A stretch of DNA of 64,000 nt from Variovorax sp. IB41 (GCF_016405905.1 NZ_JAEFCB010000014.1:101851-165850); one strand, 5' to 3'; shown: positions 43,128 through 51,694, counted from the first letter of the stretch. The notes: generated by a model not told the origin, from the letters alone. Numbers and translations are program-made.

Positions 43128-44477
43128 TCAGCGCTTGTGCGCCGCGAGCCACTCTTCCAGGTAATGGATGTTCGTGCCGCCGCTCATGAACTTGGCGTCG
43201 ACCATCAGCTCGCGGTGCAGCGGGATGTTGGTCTGGATGCCTTCGATCACGGTCTCGTTCAGCGCCGTGCGCATGCGCGCCATGGCCTGCTCGCGCGTGT
43301 CGCCGTACACGATGATCTTGCCGATCATCGAGTCGTAGTTCGGGGGCACGAAGTAGTTGGTGTAGGCGTGCGAGTCGACGCGAACGCCCGGGCCGCCCGG
43401 CGGGTGCCACATGGTGATGCGGCCCGGCGACGGCGTGAACTTCCAGGCGTCCTCGGCGTTGATGCGCACCTCGATGGCATGGCCGCGCATCTCGATCTGG
43501 CGCTGGGTGAACGGCAGCTTCTCGCCGGCGGCCACCATGATCTGCGTCTTCACGATGTCGATGCCGGTGGTGAACTCGGTCACCGGGTGCTCCACCTGCA
43601 CGCGCGTGTTCATCTCGATGAAGTAGAACTCGCCGTTCTCATAGAGGAACTCGAAGGTGCCGGCGCCGCGGTAGCCGATCTTCTTGCAGGCGGCCGCGCA
43701 GCGCTCGCCGATCTTCTCGATCAGCTTGCGCGGAATGCCGGGGGCCGGCGATTCCTCGATCACCTTCTGGTGGCGGCGCTGCATGGAGCAGTCGCGCTCG
43801 CCCAGATAGACCGCGTTCTTGTGCTTGTCGGCGAGGATCTGGATCTCGATGTGGCGCGGGTTCTGGAGAAACTTCTCCATGTACACGGCCGGATTGCTGA
43901 AGGCCGCGCCGGCCTCCGCCTTGGTCATCTGGATCGCGTTGACCAGCGCCGCCTCGGTGTGCACCACGCGCATGCCGCGGCCACCGCCGCCGCCCGCCGC
44001 CTTGATGATGACCGGGTAGCCGATCGCGCGGGCAATGCGCTTGTTGGTGGCGGCGTCGTCCGAGAGCTCGCCCTCGGAGCCGGGCACGCAAGGCACGCCC
44101 GCCTTGATCATGGCCTGCTTGGCCGAGACCTTGTCGCCCATCGTGCGGATGTTATCCGGCGTCGGGCCGATGAACTGGAAACCGCTCTGCTCCACGCGTT
44201 CGGCGAAGTTGGCGTTTTCGCTCAGGAAACCGTAGCCGGGGTGAATGGCTTCGGCGTCCGTCACTTCGGCCGCCGAAATGATCGCCGGCATGTTGAGATA
44301 GCTCAGCGCCGAAGGGGCCGGGCCGATGCAGACGGCTTCCTGCGCCAGCTTGACGTATTTGGCGTCGCGATCGGCTTCGGAATAGACCATCACGGCCTTG
44401 ATGCCCATCTCGCTGCAGGCGCGCTGAATCCGGAGGGCAATCTCCCCCCGGTTTGCAACCAGGATCTTCTTGAACAT
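43128..44477 (-). CDS. accC: Biotin carboxylase subunit of acetyl-CoA carboxylase
   Basis: A 449-residue ATP-grasp biotin carboxylase, the same length as the E. coli enzyme. It begins MFKKILVANRGEIALRI, has the glycine-rich ATP loop AAGGGGGRGMRVV, and the catalytic region YFIEMNTRVQVEHPVTE. It carboxylates biotin on AccB using bicarbonate and ATP, the first step of malonyl-CoA formation. The ATG at 44477 lies 2 bases after the accB stop; an upstream GTG would add two residues. Confidence 0.97.
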   Translation of the reverse strand: MFKKILVANRGEIALRIQRACSEMGIKAVMVYSEADRDAKYVKLAQEAVCIGPAPSALSYLNMPAIISAAEVTDAEAIHPGYGFLSENANFAERVEQSGFQFIGPTPDNIRTMGDKVSAKQAMIKAGVPCVPGSEGELSDDAATNKRIARAIGYPVIIKAAGGGGGRGMRVVHTEAALVNAIQMTKAEAGAAFSNPAVYMEKFLQNPRHIEIQILADKHKNAVYLGERDCSMQRRHQKVIEESPAPGIPRKLIEKIGERCAAACKKIGYRGAGTFEFLYENGEFYFIEMNTRVQVEHPVTEFTTGIDIVKTQIMVAAGEKLPFTQRQIEMRGHAIEVRINAEDAWKFTPSPGRITMWHPPGGPGVRVDSHAYTNYFVPPNYDSMIGKIIVYGDTREQAMARMRTALNETVIEGIQTNIPLHRELMVDAKFMSGGTNIHYLEEWLAAHKR

Positions 44478-44479
44478 GG

Positions 44480-44938
44480 TCACTCGATGATGAACAGCGG
44501 CTGGCCGTATTCGACCGCCTGCCCGTTTTCGCCGAGGATCTGGGTGATCGTGCCGGACTTGTCGGCTTCGATTTCGTTGAGGATCTTCATCGCTTCGATG
44601 ATGCAGATCGTGTCGCCTTCATTGACCTTGCTGCCGATTTCGACGAAAGCAGCGGCGCCCGGGCTGGACGAGCGATAGAACGTGCCCACCATCGGCGACT
44701 TGACCGCGTGGCCGGTCGGTGCGGCTTCGACCGCGGGGGCGCTGGCGGCCGTGGCTGCAGGCGCACCTGCGGTTGGGACGGCAGCGGGCGGCGCGGCCAG
44801 AGTTTGCACATACTGCACCGGGGCGGCGCCGCCGCCCTTGACGATGCGAACCTTGCCTTCGGTTTCGGTGATTTCCAGTTCGGAAATATTCGATTCGGAC
44901 ACCAGATCGATCAGTGTCTTGAGTTTGCGCAGATCCAT
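44480..44938 (-). CDS. accB: Biotin carboxyl carrier protein
   Basis: A 152-residue carrier. An N-terminal helical domain (MDLRKLKTLIDLVSESN) is joined by an Ala/Pro-rich linker to a biotinyl domain. The biotin lysine is Lys118 in EAMKILNEIEAD; the family usually reads EAMKMMN. It shuttles carboxybiotin between AccC and the AccAD transferase. It starts the accB-accC-prmA run. Confidence 0.95.
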   Translation of the reverse strand: MDLRKLKTLIDLVSESNISELEITETEGKVRIVKGGGAAPVQYVQTLAAPPAAVPTAGAPAATAASAPAVEAAPTGHAVKSPMVGTFYRSSSPGAAAFVEIGSKVNEGDTICIIEAMKILNEIEADKSGTITQILGENGQAVEYGQPLFIIE

Positions 44939-44981
44939 GGGACTCCAGTGCCGGCTTTGCCGGTCATTCGGATATAACTGA

Positions 44982-45004
44982 GCTGAAAATCGGCGATTTT
45001 CAGC
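44982..45004. repeat. Perfect 10-base inverted repeat between the redoxin gene and accB
   Basis: GCTGAAAATC, a 3-base centre and GATTTTCAGC. It lies 44 bases upstream of the accB ATG and 35 bases after the redoxin stop. It lacks a T-tract beyond the stem, so it may be an operator or attenuating hairpin for accB, or a weak terminator for the redoxin gene. Confidence 0.45.
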
Positions 45005-45038
45005 GTTTGGTGGCTAACGCCAGCTTGGGCGGCCGATT

Positions 45039-45593
45039 CTAACCATGAACAAGTTCACGCCGCCATGTCTCCAGATCGGCGGTTTCGAGCTTGCCCATTT
45101 TACGAGCTGCAACCGAACCGTTACCGTTGACAACCAATGTGAACGGCAGTCCGCCGCCGGTGTTGCCCAGATTCTTGACGAGTTCCGTGCCTTGCAGGCC
45201 CGCCAGACCCGTGGGATAGGTGACCGGGGTGCGTTGCAGGAACTTGCGCACCGCGCTTGGTTGATCGATGGCCAATCCAACCACTTGCCAGCCATTGGCG
45301 CCGTTTTGGCGGAAGAAGGCGTCGATCATCGGCATTTCTTCGACGCACGGTGGGCACCAGGTGGCCCAGAAGTTGAGCAGCAGCGGCTTGCCGCGCAGGC
45401 TCGACAGGACGAAGTCACCACCCTCCGGCCGTTCGAATTTCTGGGCCCAGAAGGTCGCGTCCAGTTGCTCGCCACCCCCCGCATTGCTGCCGGCGCTGCG
45501 TTCCCGCCACCAGGCGCCACCCACCCCGGCAGCGGCGGCCACCGCCGCCACGCCGCCATAGAGCATGCCGCGTCGTGTCGGCGAAGAAGTCAT
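45039..45593 (-). CDS. TlpA/ResA-like thiol-disulfide redoxin
   Basis: A 184-residue thioredoxin-fold protein anchored or exported by an N-terminal signal (MTSSPTRRGMLYGGVAAVAAAAGVGGAWW; the twin-arginine pair suggests possible Tat export). The redox motif is CPPC at 80-83 in NFWATWCPPCVEEMP, and GGLPFTLVVNGNG contains the cis-proline. It probably reduces periplasmic disulfides, for example in cytochrome c maturation. Its ATG directly follows the stop of the upstream unknown gene. Confidence 0.85.
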   Translation of the reverse strand: MTSSPTRRGMLYGGVAAVAAAAGVGGAWWRERSAGSNAGGGEQLDATFWAQKFERPEGGDFVLSSLRGKPLLLNFWATWCPPCVEEMPMIDAFFRQNGANGWQVVGLAIDQPSAVRKFLQRTPVTYPTGLAGLQGTELVKNLGNTGGGLPFTLVVNGNGSVAARKMGKLETADLETWRRELVHG

Positions 45594-46190
45594 TCACTTG
45601 TCCTTTTCTCTTTCAATCAGCCGGCGCAAGGCAGGCAGGTCGCCGCGCGGCGTACGGCCCTGGGCATCGGGCTTCAAGGCGCCGCGCAGGTCGTCCAGGT
45701 CGTAGACCAAGAGATGCACGCCGATCTCCTCGCCGAGCGCACGGCTGGGCGCATGCACGCTCAAGGCCTCGACCTGCTCGCCGTGAAAGCCGGTGACCAT
45801 GCGCGGCTCGTAGTCCACGTGGTGGTCGATGAGGGCGATCTCGGCGGACTTGGAATCATCGCAGAACATCTGTATGTAAATGTCCGACAGCCGGGTGGCC
45901 GTGCCGTGCCACACGGCGCCGCCGATGTGCGGCCGGAAGGCCGCCATACGCTCCATCCATTCCAGCGCCAAGAGGCGCAGCGCGTGCAGTTCTTGCGGCT
46001 GGGTGTCGGCGCAGAAAAGCGCGATGTAGTCGCGCACCTCGGCCTCGACTTCGTCGTTGTTCGGCAGCGAAGTGCGCGCCGACAGGCCCAGGTCACGCAC
46101 GGCCCTGCGTTTGGCGGGGCCGTATTCCAGCCCTTCCTCGACGACAAGGCGGGCTGCGGTGGCGGCGATTTCGCGCTTGGACGTGTCCAT
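45594..46190 (-). CDS. Conserved-looking protein of unknown function
   Basis: A 198-residue soluble protein with no signal or membrane helix. It starts MDTSKREIAATAARLVVEEG at 46190, preferred over an ATG at 46223 that adds 11 unlike residues. Notable parts are YGPAKRRAVRDLGL near the start and GGAVWHGTATRLSDIYIQMFCDD in the middle. The latter vaguely recalls a nucleotidyltransferase core, but the metal residues are not convincing. Its stop abuts the redoxin start, so the two are probably translated together. Confidence 0.65.
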   Translation of the reverse strand: MDTSKREIAATAARLVVEEGLEYGPAKRRAVRDLGLSARTSLPNNDEVEAEVRDYIALFCADTQPQELHALRLLALEWMERMAAFRPHIGGAVWHGTATRLSDIYIQMFCDDSKSAEIALIDHHVDYEPRMVTGFHGEQVEALSVHAPSRALGEEIGVHLLVYDLDDLRGALKPDAQGRTPRGDLPALRRLIEREKDK

Positions 46191-46301
46191 CGGGGCATTT
46201 TGCCCGCAGTAGGCGTCACGCACACGAAATCAACACGAAGCTCGGGGCGAAGGCCGGGCTCGCCTGCCGAGCCCCGCATTCCGCCTCCCTAGAATCGCCC
46301 G

Positions 46302-47714
46302 ATGCACATTCATATTCTGGGTATCTGCGGCACGTTCATGGGTGGCGTGGCCGCCCTGGCGCGCGAAGCGGGCCACCGGGTCACGGGCTGCGATGCCGGC
46401 GTGTACCCGCCGATGAGCGACCAGCTGCGCGCCCTCGGCATCGATCTCATCGAAGGTTTCGGCGCCGACCAACTCGCCCTCGCGCCCGACATGTTCGTGG
46501 TGGGCAACGTGGTTTCGAGGGCGCGCCTGCCCGACGGCAGCCTCAAGTTCCCGTTGATGGAAGCCATCCTCGACGCCGGCAAGCCCTACACGAGCGGTCC
46601 GCAGTGGCTGGCCGAGCACGTGCTGCTGGGCCGCCACGTGCTGGCGGTGGCCGGCACGCACGGCAAGACGACCACCACTTCGATGCTGGCTTGGGCGCTC
46701 GAGCAAGGCGGCAAGGCGCCGGGCTTCCTGGTGGGCGGCGTGCCGCTGGACTTCGGCGTGTCGGCCCGATTGGGCGACGGCGCCGCCTTCGTCATCGAGG
46801 CCGACGAATACGACACCGCCTTCTTCGACAAGCGCAGCAAGTTCGTGCACTACCGGCCGCGCACCGCGGTGCTCAACAACCTCGAGTTCGACCACGCGGA
46901 CATCTTCGACGACCTTGGCGACATCGAGCGCCAGTTCCATCACCTCGTGCGCACCGTGCCCGGCACCGGGCGGCTGGTGGTGAATGCCACCGAGGAAAGC
47001 CTGCAGCGCGTGCTGGCCCAGGGCTGCTGGAGCGAGCTTGCGCGCTTCGGCGCGGGCGGCCCGGACAGCGAATGGCAGGCGGCAGGCTCGCACGACGCCT
47101 TCGACGTGCTCAGGCGAGGCGAAAAAGTCGGCCGGGTCGAGTGGGAACTCTCGGGCCTGCACAACCAGATGAATGCGCTGGCCGCCATCGCCGCCGCCGA
47201 CCACGTGGGCGTTTCGCCGGCCGACGCGGCGCGCGCGCTCGGAAGCTTTCGCAACGTGCGCCGGCGCATGGAGCTGCGCGGCACGGTCGAGCGAAACGGC
47301 GGCGCGATCACGGTCTACGACGACTTCGCGCACCACCCCACCGCCATCCGCACCACGCTGGAGGGCCTGCGCAAGAAGCTCGACGACGCCGGCAAGCAAA
47401 GTGAGCGCATCCTCGCGGCCTTCGAGCCGCGCAGCAACACGATGAAGCTGGGCGTCATGGCCGCGCAGTTGCCGTGGAGCCTGGAATCCGCCGACCTCTC
47501 GTTCTGCCACACGGCCGGGCTCGACTGGGACGCCGCCGCAGCCCTGGCACCGATGGGCGACCGCGCGCAGGTCGCCGGAGCCGTCGAGCCGCTGGTCGCG
47601 CAGATCGTCGCGGCCGCGCGACCGGGCGATCACATCGTCTGCATGAGCAACGGCGGCTTCGGCGGCGTGCACGACAAACTGCTTGCGGCGCTCCGCGCGG
47701 CAGCCGCATCATGA
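46302..47714 (+). CDS. mpl: Murein tripeptide ligase Mpl
   Basis: A 470-residue Mur ligase. It opens MHIHILGICGTFMGGVAALA, has the ATP loop GTHGKTTTTSML, and a C-terminal domain with VYDDFAHHPTAIRTTLEGL. Mpl joins recycled L-Ala-gamma-D-Glu-meso-DAP to UDP-MurNAc, so it works with AmpD, also in this window. GICGTFMGG at the N-terminus separates it from MurC. It overlaps the cupin gene by 4 bases. Confidence 0.95.
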   Translation: MHIHILGICGTFMGGVAALAREAGHRVTGCDAGVYPPMSDQLRALGIDLIEGFGADQLALAPDMFVVGNVVSRARLPDGSLKFPLMEAILDAGKPYTSGPQWLAEHVLLGRHVLAVAGTHGKTTTTSMLAWALEQGGKAPGFLVGGVPLDFGVSARLGDGAAFVIEADEYDTAFFDKRSKFVHYRPRTAVLNNLEFDHADIFDDLGDIERQFHHLVRTVPGTGRLVVNATEESLQRVLAQGCWSELARFGAGGPDSEWQAAGSHDAFDVLRRGEKVGRVEWELSGLHNQMNALAAIAAADHVGVSPADAARALGSFRNVRRRMELRGTVERNGGAITVYDDFAHHPTAIRTTLEGLRKKLDDAGKQSERILAAFEPRSNTMKLGVMAAQLPWSLESADLSFCHTAGLDWDAAAALAPMGDRAQVAGAVEPLVAQIVAAARPGDHIVCMSNGGFGGVHDKLLAALRAAAAS

Positions 47715-48229
47715 CCGCCATGCCCCTCACACGTGCCCGCGAACTGGTCGAAACCCTGCGGCTGCAGCCTCACCCGGAAGGCGGCTGGTACAGGGAGGTG
47801 TTTCGCTCGACGGCCAGCGTGCTGCCCACCGATGGCCGGGATGCGCGCAGCGCGCTCACCAGCATCTACTTCCTGCTCGAGGCGGGTCAGCATTCGCGAT
47901 GGCACAGGGTGCTGTCCGATGAAGTCTGGGTGCACCTGGAAGGCGTGCCGCTGGCGCTCTGGACCTGCGATGCCGCGATGCGCACGGCGCCGGCCCATGT
48001 GCGGCTGGGCCCGGTCGACGCGCACGGCACGCGCCCCCAGCATGTGGTGCCGGCCGGCCAGTGGCAGGCGGCCCGGCCGATCCAGGGCCATTCGTCAGGC
48101 GACTACACGCTGGTCGCCTGCATGGTCGGCCCGGGCTTCGACTTCGCCGACTTCTCGATGGTGCCGCCCGACAGCGACGAGGCGGCGTCGATGCGGCACC
48201 ACTGGCCCGAACTGGCCGGGATGCTCTAG
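47711..48229 (+). CDS. DUF985 cupin-fold protein
   Basis: A 172-residue cupin. It has the family opening LQPHPEGGWYREVFRS, a metal-site-like stretch GQHSRWHRVLSDEVWVHLEG, and VACMVGPGFDFADFSM at the end. DUF985 proteins are small single-domain cupins without an agreed function. The ATG at 47711 overlaps the mpl stop (ATGA), so the two are coupled. It converges on aroG, 23 bases away. Confidence 0.85.
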   Translation: MTAMPLTRARELVETLRLQPHPEGGWYREVFRSTASVLPTDGRDARSALTSIYFLLEAGQHSRWHRVLSDEVWVHLEGVPLALWTCDAAMRTAPAHVRLGPVDAHGTRPQHVVPAGQWQAARPIQGHSSGDYTLVACMVGPGFDFADFSMVPPDSDEAASMRHHWPELAGML

Positions 48230-48252
48230 CCCCCGGCCCTTTCCCTTTCGCT

Positions 48253-49371
48253 TCAGCCGCGGCGGGCCTTGACGGCCTGCGACAGCGTCTCGAGCACCTG
48301 CACCGAATCGTCCCAGCCGATGCAGGCGTCGGTGATGCTCTTGCCGTATTCGAGGCCCGAGAGCTGGTCCTTGCCCGGCGTGAACTTCTGGGCGCCGGCC
48401 TGCAGGTGGCTCTCGACCATCACGCCGAACACGCGGTTGGAGCCGCCGGCGATCTGCCCGGCGATGTCCTTGGCCACGTCGATCTGCTTCTGGTGCTGCT
48501 TGGAACTGTTGGCATGGCTGCAGTCGACCATCAGCGTGGGCGGCAGCTTGGCGGCTTCCAGGTCCTTGCAGGCGGCTTCGACGCTGGCCGCGTCGTAGTT
48601 CGGCGCCTTGCCGCCGCGCAGGATCACGTGGCAGTCGCGGTTGCCGTTGGTCTGCACGATCGCGACCTGGCCGTTCTTGTGCACCGAGAGAAAGTGATGG
48701 CCGCGCGCGGCCGCCTGGATGGCGTCGGTCGCGATGCGAATGTTGCCGTCGGTGCCGTTCTTGAAGCCGATGGGCGCCGAGAGACCGGAGGCCAGCTCGC
48801 GGTGCACCTGGCTCTCGGTGGTGCGCGCGCCGATGGCGCCCCAGGCGATCAGGTCGCCGATGTACTGGGGCGAGATCACGTCCAGGAACTCGCTGCCCGC
48901 CGGCAGGCCGATGCGGTTGATGTCGATCAGCAGCTGGCGGGCGATGCGCAGGCCCTCGTCGATGCGGAAGCTCTCGTCCAGGTACGGGTCGTTGATAAGG
49001 CCCTTCCAGCCGACGGTGGTACGCGGCTTCTCGAAGTACACGCGCATCACGATCTCGAGCGTGCCGGCGTATTTTTCGCGTTCGACCTTCAGGCGCTTGG
49101 CGTATTCGACGGCGGCGGCCGGGTCGTGGATCGAACAGGGGCCCATGATCACCAGCAGCCGGTCGTCCTTGCCGGCCATGATGTTGTGGATGTTGCGGCG
49201 GGTGCCCTCGATCAGCGTTTCGACCGGCGTGCCGCGGATCGGGAAGAAGCGGATCAGATGTTCGGGAGGGGGCAGCACGTTGATGTCCTTGATGCGTTCG
49301 TCGTCGGTCTTGCTGGTTTTTTCGACGCTCGCATACCAGCTGTCGCTGGCCGGGGCAGTGTTCGTGCTCAT
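48253..49371 (-). CDS. aroG: 3-deoxy-7-phosphoheptulonate synthase (DAHP synthase, class I)
   Basis: A 372-residue enzyme that condenses phosphoenolpyruvate and erythrose-4-phosphate, the first step of aromatic amino acid synthesis. Visible motifs: LLVIMGPCSIHD (metal Cys), EKPRTTVGWKG, GFKNGTDGN, and VDCSHANSSK. The N-terminal extension that mediates feedback control in AroF/G/H is present. Which amino acid inhibits it cannot be told. It is preceded by a leader peptide and attenuator (49410-49539). Confidence 0.95.
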   Translation of the reverse strand: MSTNTAPASDSWYASVEKTSKTDDERIKDINVLPPPEHLIRFFPIRGTPVETLIEGTRRNIHNIMAGKDDRLLVIMGPCSIHDPAAAVEYAKRLKVEREKYAGTLEIVMRVYFEKPRTTVGWKGLINDPYLDESFRIDEGLRIARQLLIDINRIGLPAGSEFLDVISPQYIGDLIAWGAIGARTTESQVHRELASGLSAPIGFKNGTDGNIRIATDAIQAAARGHHFLSVHKNGQVAIVQTNGNRDCHVILRGGKAPNYDAASVEAACKDLEAAKLPPTLMVDCSHANSSKQHQKQIDVAKDIAGQIAGGSNRVFGVMVESHLQAGAQKFTPGKDQLSGLEYGKSITDACIGWDDSVQVLETLSQAVKARRG

Positions 49372-49409
49372 GGTGCTGTTCCTTGTTGGAGTGAATATCG
49401 TCAGGGCAT

Positions 49410-49445
49410 AAAAAAACCGCCGGGGCTGGAGGCGCCGGCGGTTTT
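49410..49445 (-). terminator. Attenuator terminator of aroG
   Basis: On the minus strand AAAACCGCCGG pairs with CCGGCGGTTTT around an 11-base loop, followed by seven T residues. It lies 38 bases before the aroG ATG and after the leader-peptide stop. The 5' arm CCGCCGG can instead pair with CCGGCGG inside the leader-peptide codons (49484-49490), a mutually exclusive antiterminator. Confidence 0.85.
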
Positions 49446-49464
49446 GGGAGGGTGTTCGTTTGCT

Positions 49465-49539
49465 TTACGCGCTCGCCTCTCGTCCGCCGGAAACCGGGAA
49501 CCAAAAGTAGGCAAAAAAGTAAGCGCGGAGGGCGGACAT
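49465..49539 (-). CDS. Aromatic-rich leader peptide of aroG
   Basis: A 24-residue frame, MSALRAYFFAYFWFPVSGGR then EASA and a TAA stop. Residues 7-14 read YFFAYFWF: four Phe, two Tyr and one Trp. It ends 20 bases before the terminator stem. Ribosome stalling on the aromatic codons would leave codons 16-19 (CCGGCGG) free to pair with the terminator's 5' arm, allowing aroG expression when aromatic amino acids are short. There is no ribosome site before the ATG; translation may be leaderless if transcription starts near 49541. Confidence 0.85.
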   Translation of the reverse strand: MSALRAYFFAYFWFPVSGGREASA

Positions 49540-49545
49540 AGGGGC

Positions 49546-49585
49546 GGAATGTAGCACGGAAAATAAAGACCCGGTCAAGCGGCCG
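49546..49585 (-). promoter_or_regulatory. Tentative aroG leader promoter
   Basis: On the minus strand TTGACC (in the loop of the upstream terminator) is followed after 19 bases by TACATT, which has an extended TG one base upstream. Spacing is longer than ideal. It would start transcription at about 49541, two or three bases before the leader ATG. Confidence 0.35.
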
Positions 49586-49589
49586 GGTC
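49558..49589 (-). terminator. Intrinsic terminator after the lipoprotein gene
   Basis: GACCCGG and CCGGGTC (49583-49589 and 49568-49574) form a 7-base stem on the minus strand, followed by TTTATTTT. It separates the upstream lipoprotein transcript from the aroG leader. Confidence 0.75.
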
Positions 49590-49600
49590 CGGGGGATGGT

Positions 49601-50137
49601 TTACCGGTAGCCCGATTCGTTGGCGTTGTGGATGATCCAGATCAGGTTGCCGCTGGTGTATTCGCCCATGCCGCCGCCCGCGAAGATCAGCCGTCCCTGG
49701 CCCTTGTAGGTCATCTCGAACCGGTGGCGGTCGCTGCCGAAATAGAAGGGGATGAAGGCCTTGCCCGTCACATAGGCGCCCTGGTCGGTCGGCGCGCCGG
49801 CGATGTCGGTGACCTGCTTGGCGCTCATGCCGATCTGCAGGCGGGTGAACTTGCTGTTGCGCGCCGGGTTGCCGGTGATCTCGCCTTCATAGCCGTTCAG
49901 GCCCTTGACGGTGCGGCCGCTGCCGGCCTCGACCTTGGAGGAATCGGTCACATTGCCCCGGCCGTCCATGCCGGCGCCGGAACCGGTGCGCGCCGAAGCC
50001 GCGGGTGCGGGAGCCGGTGCCGCCGCAGGCTGGCTGGCGCCCGAGCCGCCGCGCGATGCGCAGCCGGCGCTCGCCAGCACGACCACGGCAGCCGCAGCCC
50101 ACAGGGCCGCAGACGTGTTGATTCTGTTGTTCCTCAT
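49601..50137 (-). CDS. Lipoprotein with BamE/SmpA-like domain
   Basis: A 178-residue lipoprotein with Cys26 (LASAGCAS). A Gly/Ala/Pro-rich linker is followed by a domain with FTRLQIGMSAKQVTDIAGAPTDQGAYVTG and FYFGSDRHRFEMTYKGQGRLIF, the BamE/SmpA pattern of a turn motif GMSxxxVxxxxGxP and a beta sheet. It is not necessarily BamE itself, since the linker is long and bam genes are absent here. It ends in an intrinsic terminator and lies 48 bases downstream of tldD. Confidence 0.75.
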   Translation of the reverse strand: MRNNRINTSAALWAAAAVVVLASAGCASRGGSGASQPAAAPAPAPAASARTGSGAGMDGRGNVTDSSKVEAGSGRTVKGLNGYEGEITGNPARNSKFTRLQIGMSAKQVTDIAGAPTDQGAYVTGKAFIPFYFGSDRHRFEMTYKGQGRLIFAGGGMGEYTSGNLIWIIHNANESGYR

Positions 50138-50185
50138 CGAATGCTCCTTCCTTCGGTTTGTAAAGGAGCGCAGCTTAACAAGCCT

Positions 50186-51646
50186 TCAGGCCGTTCCACC
50201 CACGGTCAGCCCGTCGATCCGAAGGGTCGGCTGGCCGACGCCCACGGGCACGCTCTGGCCTTCCTTGCCGCAGGTGCCCACGCCCGAATCGAGCTTCATG
50301 TCGTTGCCGATCATGGTCACGCGGGTGAGCGCGTCGGGGCCGTTGCCCACGATGGTCGCGCCCTTGACCGGGTACTGGATCTTGCCGTTCTCGACCCAGA
50401 AGGCCTCGCTGGCCGAGAACACGAACTTGCCGCTCGTGATGTCGACCTGTCCGCCGCCGAAGTTGGTGGCGTAGAGGCCCTTCTTGATGCTGGCCACGAT
50501 TTCCTGGGGGTCCTTGTCGCCGCCCAGCATGTAGGTGTTGGTCATGCGCGGCATCGGCACGTGGGCGTAGCTCTCGCGGCGGCCGTTGCCCGTGGGCTTG
50601 ACCTTCATGAGGCGAGCGTTCATCGAGTCCTGGATGTAGCCCTTGAGGATGCCGTCCTCGATCAGCACGTTGCGCTGGCTGGCGTTGCCCTCGTCGTCGA
50701 CGTTGAGCGAGCCGCGGCGATCGGCGATCGTGCCGTCGTCCAGCACCGTGACGCCCTTGGCCGCCACGCGCTGGCCGATGCGGCCGGAGAACGCGCTGGA
50801 GCCCTTGCGGTTGAAGTCGCCTTCCAGCCCGTGGCCGATGGCCTCGTGCAGCAGGATGCCGGGCCAGCCGGAGCCGAGCACCACGGTCATTTCGCCGGCC
50901 GGCGCGGGGCGGGCATCCAGGTTGGTCAGCGCGGCTTTGACGGCCTGGTCGACGTATTCGGCGATCTGCTCGTCGTCGAAATAGGCGAGGCCAAAGCGCC
51001 CGCCACCGCCGCCGGAGCCGACTTCGCGGCGGCCGTTCTGCTCGGCGATCACCGTGACCGACAGGCGCACCAGCGGCCGCACGTCGGCGGCCAGCGTGCC
51101 GTCCGCACGTGCCACGAGCACCACGTCGTATTCGCTCGCCAGGCCCGCCATGACCTGCGCCACGCGCGGATCGCGCGAGCGGGCCAGCTTCTCGGTCTTC
51201 TCGAGCAGCTTGACCTTGGCCGTGCTGTCGAGCGTGGAGATGGGATCGACGCCGTTGTAGAGCGAGCGGCTCGAGGCGATCTTGCGGGTGGGCGTCTTCA
51301 CGCGGCCGGTGCGGCCGGCGGAAGAAATCGAGCGAACCGTGCGGGCCGCATCGAGGAGCGAGGCTTCGGAAATATCGTCCGAGTAGGCGAAGGCGGTTTT
51401 CTCGCCGCTGACCGCGCGCACGCCGACGCCCTGGTCGATGCTGAAGCTGCCGGTCTTGACGATGCCCTCTTCGAGGCTCCAGCCTTCGCTGCGCGTGTAC
51501 TGGAAGTAGAGGTCGGCGTCGTCCACCTTGTGCGAGGTGATCTCGGCCAGGGCCTTGCTCAGGTGCGATTCGTCCAGGCCGAACGGCGTGAGCAAGAGTT
51601 GTTGGGCTGTTGCCAGGCGCTCGATGGTGGGTTCGCGAGAGATCAT
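50186..51646 (-). CDS. tldD: Metalloprotease TldD
   Basis: A 486-residue TldD/PmbA protein. The zinc-binding HExxxH is HEAIGHGLEGD, with a distal cysteine and histidine-type region near KLDSGVGTCGKEGQ. TldD with TldE degrades unfolded peptides and matures microcins or redox cofactors. The start is given as ATG 51646 (MISREPTIERL); an ATG at 51655 adds three residues. tldE is not adjacent, which is common. Confidence 0.93.
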   Translation of the reverse strand: MISREPTIERLATAQQLLLTPFGLDESHLSKALAEITSHKVDDADLYFQYTRSEGWSLEEGIVKTGSFSIDQGVGVRAVSGEKTAFAYSDDISEASLLDAARTVRSISSAGRTGRVKTPTRKIASSRSLYNGVDPISTLDSTAKVKLLEKTEKLARSRDPRVAQVMAGLASEYDVVLVARADGTLAADVRPLVRLSVTVIAEQNGRREVGSGGGGGRFGLAYFDDEQIAEYVDQAVKAALTNLDARPAPAGEMTVVLGSGWPGILLHEAIGHGLEGDFNRKGSSAFSGRIGQRVAAKGVTVLDDGTIADRRGSLNVDDEGNASQRNVLIEDGILKGYIQDSMNARLMKVKPTGNGRRESYAHVPMPRMTNTYMLGGDKDPQEIVASIKKGLYATNFGGGQVDITSGKFVFSASEAFWVENGKIQYPVKGATIVGNGPDALTRVTMIGNDMKLDSGVGTCGKEGQSVPVGVGQPTLRIDGLTVGGTA

Positions 51647-51694
51647 GACCACCATTCTAGGCAGCCACCCTGCTCCGCGCCGCCGCCAAGGGCA

